Shown piece by piece: positions 5,038 to 6,635 of a stretch of DNA of 6,635 nucleotides. Position numbers and translations under genes: made by a program. This stretch comes from Candidatus Aminicenans sakinawicola JGI OTU-1. GTDB taxonomy: Bacteria; Acidobacteriota; Aminicenantia; Aminicenantales; Aminicenantaceae. Every line of letters starts with the position of its first letter. Positions within the stretch are counted from its first letter, which is position 1. The DNA is taken from assembly GCA_000493965.1 (NCBI GenBank), contig AWNV01000102.1, positions 1 to 6,635 on the forward strand, given 5' to 3'. The notes below the pieces were generated by a model. That model did no database searches. It was not told where the DNA came from and saw only the letters and a program-made list of their open reading frames with translations.

Positions 5038-6294
5038 ATGTTATACAAGATTCGATTGTCAAAAAAGAAGAATGAGAATAAAAATTCTAAAAAGAAGAAA
5101 AAATTCATATTTATCGCTGCTGCGATTGTCATAATCTTTGCCTTTGTTTTTTTCAATTTGAAGGCTCAAAGGGAAAAAACAGTAAAAGTCACAGTTGAAA
5201 AAGTAAAAAAGCAAGATTTAACCGCAACAGTTTCAGCATCTGGCGAGGTTAAGCCCAAAAAGAATGTAAATATAAGCGCTCATGTCTCAGGACGAATAAT
5301 TAAAATCGGTGTTGAAGAAGGGCAAAGAGTAAAATCTGGAGATTTCCTCTTAAAACTGGATTCAACCCAATATGAGGCATATGCAGATCGCGACCGGGCT
5401 ATGATCCATGCTTATAAAGCAGAACTTACTAAAGCCGATGCACAATTGAAAAAAGATGAAAATTTTTTCAAAAGGCAGAAGAAACTCTATGATGAAAAGC
5501 TTATTTCCGGAGAACAACTTGAAGCAGCAGAAACACAGTATGATATATCTAAAGCTCAACACGAAGCCATACTTTTTCAAATCAAACAGGCCGAGGCTTC
5601 TCTCCAAAGCACGCTGGACACTTTAAGCAAAACAGTCTACCATTCCCCCATAGAAGGAATCATCACAAGCCTAAGAATAGAAGAGGGGGAAATCGCAATG
5701 ATCGGCACAATGAACAATCCAGGGACTGTTCTGATGACTATCGCTGACCTATCAGTTATGGAAGTGGAAGTGGAAGTTGACGAAACTGATGTGATTGGAT
5801 TAAAACTAGGGCAATATGCCGATGTAAAAATAGATGCCCTCCCAGACCAAACTATCAAGGGAAAGGTCACAGAAATAGGAAGTTCTGCCCTTCAAAAGTC
5901 AACTTCCTCTCAAGAATCCAAAGATTTTAAAGTTGTTATCACACTGGAGAATCCCCCACAAGATTTAAAGCCGGGGCTTTCCGCGTCAGCAGACATAATT
6001 ACTGCAAAAAAAACAGATGTGCTTGCTATCCCAATTTCCGCCCTTGTTTCAAGAGAGAAAAAAGAGGAAGATCAGAAAAAAGAGGACGAACAAGAGGAAG
6101 GGATATATATTGTAAAGGACAGCCGGGTTAAATTCCATCCTGTTAAAAAGGGGATTATGGGGGAATTGATGATCGAGATAACCTGGGGCCTTAAGGAAGG
6201 ACAGGAAGTTGTAACAGGCCCTTATAATGCCCTCCGCACGCTCAAGGATGATATATTGATAAAATCCGAAGGAAAGAAAGAAGAAGCCAAATGA
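5038..6294 (+). CDS. MacA/HlyD-type efflux adaptor (membrane fusion) subunit
   Basis: This 418-residue protein is an adaptor that links an inner-membrane transporter to an outer-membrane channel across the periplasm. Numbering from the ATG, a Lys-rich cytoplasmic tail (about 1-22) is followed by one membrane helix (23-40). Then come the first half of the barrel-sandwich (lipoyl-like) domain (about 78-108, SAHVSGRIIKIGVEEGQRVKSGD), a long alpha-helical hairpin (112-198), the second lipoyl half (SPIEGIITSLRIEEGE, 203-218), the beta-barrel (about 240-322) and the membrane-proximal domain (about 328-408). The start is supported by GAGAGG 7 nt upstream. The gene overlaps the ABC ATPase by the ATGA junction, pointing to a MacAB-like complex; the substrate (macrolide, peptide, lipid or other) cannot be read from sequence. 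A charged Lys/Glu/Asp run (340-354) interrupts the last domain. The N-terminal helix argues against a lipoprotein. Confidence 0.92.
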   Translation: MLYKIRLSKKKNENKNSKKKKKFIFIAAAIVIIFAFVFFNLKAQREKTVKVTVEKVKKQDLTATVSASGEVKPKKNVNISAHVSGRIIKIGVEEGQRVKSGDFLLKLDSTQYEAYADRDRAMIHAYKAELTKADAQLKKDENFFKRQKKLYDEKLISGEQLEAAETQYDISKAQHEAILFQIKQAEASLQSTLDTLSKTVYHSPIEGIITSLRIEEGEIAMIGTMNNPGTVLMTIADLSVMEVEVEVDETDVIGLKLGQYADVKIDALPDQTIKGKVTEIGSSALQKSTSSQESKDFKVVITLENPPQDLKPGLSASADIITAKKTDVLAIPISALVSREKKEEDQKKEDEQEEGIYIVKDSRVKFHPVKKGIMGELMIEITWGLKEGQEVVTGPYNALRTLKDDILIKSEGKKEEAK

Positions 6295-6635
6295 ATTCTC
6301 AAAACAATATAACCATTTCTGTGGAGAACTTGTGGAAAATTTACAAGTTAGGAGAGCAAGAAGTTAAAGCTCTTTGCGGTGTGACTTTCAATGTGTACCA
6401 CAATGAGTTTTTAGCAATTATGGGACCTTCAGGTTCAGGAAAATCTACCCTGATGAACCTGATAGGATGCCTGGATACTCCCTCTGAGGGAAAATATTAT
6501 CTAAACGGAAAACTTGTAAGCACCTTCAGTGAAAATGAACTTGCCCATATCCGGAACAAGGAAATCGGTTTTGTCTTTCAAGTCTTTAACCTTCTGCCCA
6601 GAGCCACCGCATTTCATAATGTCGAGCTCCCCATT
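6291..6635 (+). CDS. MacB/LolD-type ABC transporter ATP-binding protein, 5' part
   Basis: The gene runs off the right edge; 115 codons are visible. The ATG overlaps the adaptor stop as ATGA, which implies translational coupling. The frame reads MNSQNNITISVENLWKIYKL, with an aromatic A-loop residue (Tyr18), Walker A GPSGSGKST (45-53), then LMNLIGCLDTPSEGKYYLNG (54-73) and the Q-loop region FVFQVFNLLPRATAFHNVELP (94-114, Gln97). The FNLLPR..A..NVELP signature is characteristic of the MacB/LolD/FtsE-like class of export ATPases rather than importers. The signature motif, Walker B and any fused permease lie beyond the window, so it is unclear whether this is a stand-alone ATPase or a MacB-like fusion. 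With the adaptor upstream it powers a tripartite exporter or an ABC-type lipid/peptide extractor. Confidence 0.93.
   Translation, partial: MNSQNNITISVENLWKIYKLGEQEVKALCGVTFNVYHNEFLAIMGPSGSGKSTLMNLIGCLDTPSEGKYYLNGKLVSTFSENELAHIRNKEIGFVFQVFNLLPRATAFHNVELPI

Noticed and set aside
5362..5870. Minus-strand frames antisense to the adaptor gene (5362-5607, 5637-5870)
   Set aside because: They mirror the alpha-hairpin and beta-barrel coding sequence; hydrophobic or Ser/Ile/Thr-rich shadow translations without start signals.
6326..6350. ACTTGT/ACAAGT inverted repeat at the start of the ABC ATPase gene
   Set aside because: A 6-bp match within conserved coding sequence (NLWKIYKL) is explained by protein coding and is probably coincidental.
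1..6635. CRISPR array, tRNA, rRNA, insertion sequence or phage remnants
   Set aside because: No regularly spaced repeats, cloverleaf sequences, transposase motifs or terminal inverted repeats with target duplications were visible on either strand.

Overview
This is an AT-rich bacterial chromosomal segment made mostly of housekeeping genes, with a small accessory or cell-envelope part on the right. Gene order and protein features (ffh-rpsP-khpA cluster, split AccB/AccC acetyl-CoA carboxylase subunits, a MacA/MacB-type exporter, a secreted LecA-like domain protein) indicate a bacterium. The exporter type suggests a double-membrane organism, perhaps an Acidobacteriota/Aminicenantes- or deltaproteobacteria-like lineage. 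That placement is a guess from protein flavour and was not tested.

Left part, minus strand (1-1826): in transcription order, ffh (SRP GTPase), rpsP (ribosomal protein bS16) and the first 49 codons of khpA (KH-domain RNA-binding protein), which runs off the window. This is the common ffh-rpsP-khpA-(rimM-trmD-rplS) neighbourhood linking membrane targeting and ribosome assembly. A good sigma70-like promoter lies in the 70-bp ffh-rpsP gap. A five-residue leader ORF precedes ffh, and its stop codon abuts the ffh Shine-Dalgarno.

Middle (1827-2284): a 458-base divergent intergenic region with no convincing protein gene. It holds a 15-nt direct repeat, a 14-bp perfect palindrome and a set of mutually compatible helices over about 1980-2202. 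These suggest an uncharacterised structured RNA, most likely on the plus strand. The accB promoter sits at its right end.

Plus strand 2285-4111: accB (biotin carboxyl carrier protein) and accC (biotin carboxylase), 9 bp apart, form the biotin half of acetyl-CoA carboxylase, the first step of fatty-acid synthesis. AccC carries unusual residues at several usually conserved positions.

Right part: a convergent gene on the minus strand (4211 to 4774 or 4810) encodes a secreted protein with a LecA/PA-IL-like beta-sandwich domain. It is divergent from an operon on the plus strand, which encodes a MacA-like membrane-fusion/adaptor protein (5038-6294) and, with an ATGA start/stop overlap, a MacB/LolD-type ABC ATPase cut by the window end. 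Both divergent genes have palindromic, operator-like sequences at their promoters. I saw no tRNA, rRNA, CRISPR array, insertion sequence or recognisable phage gene.
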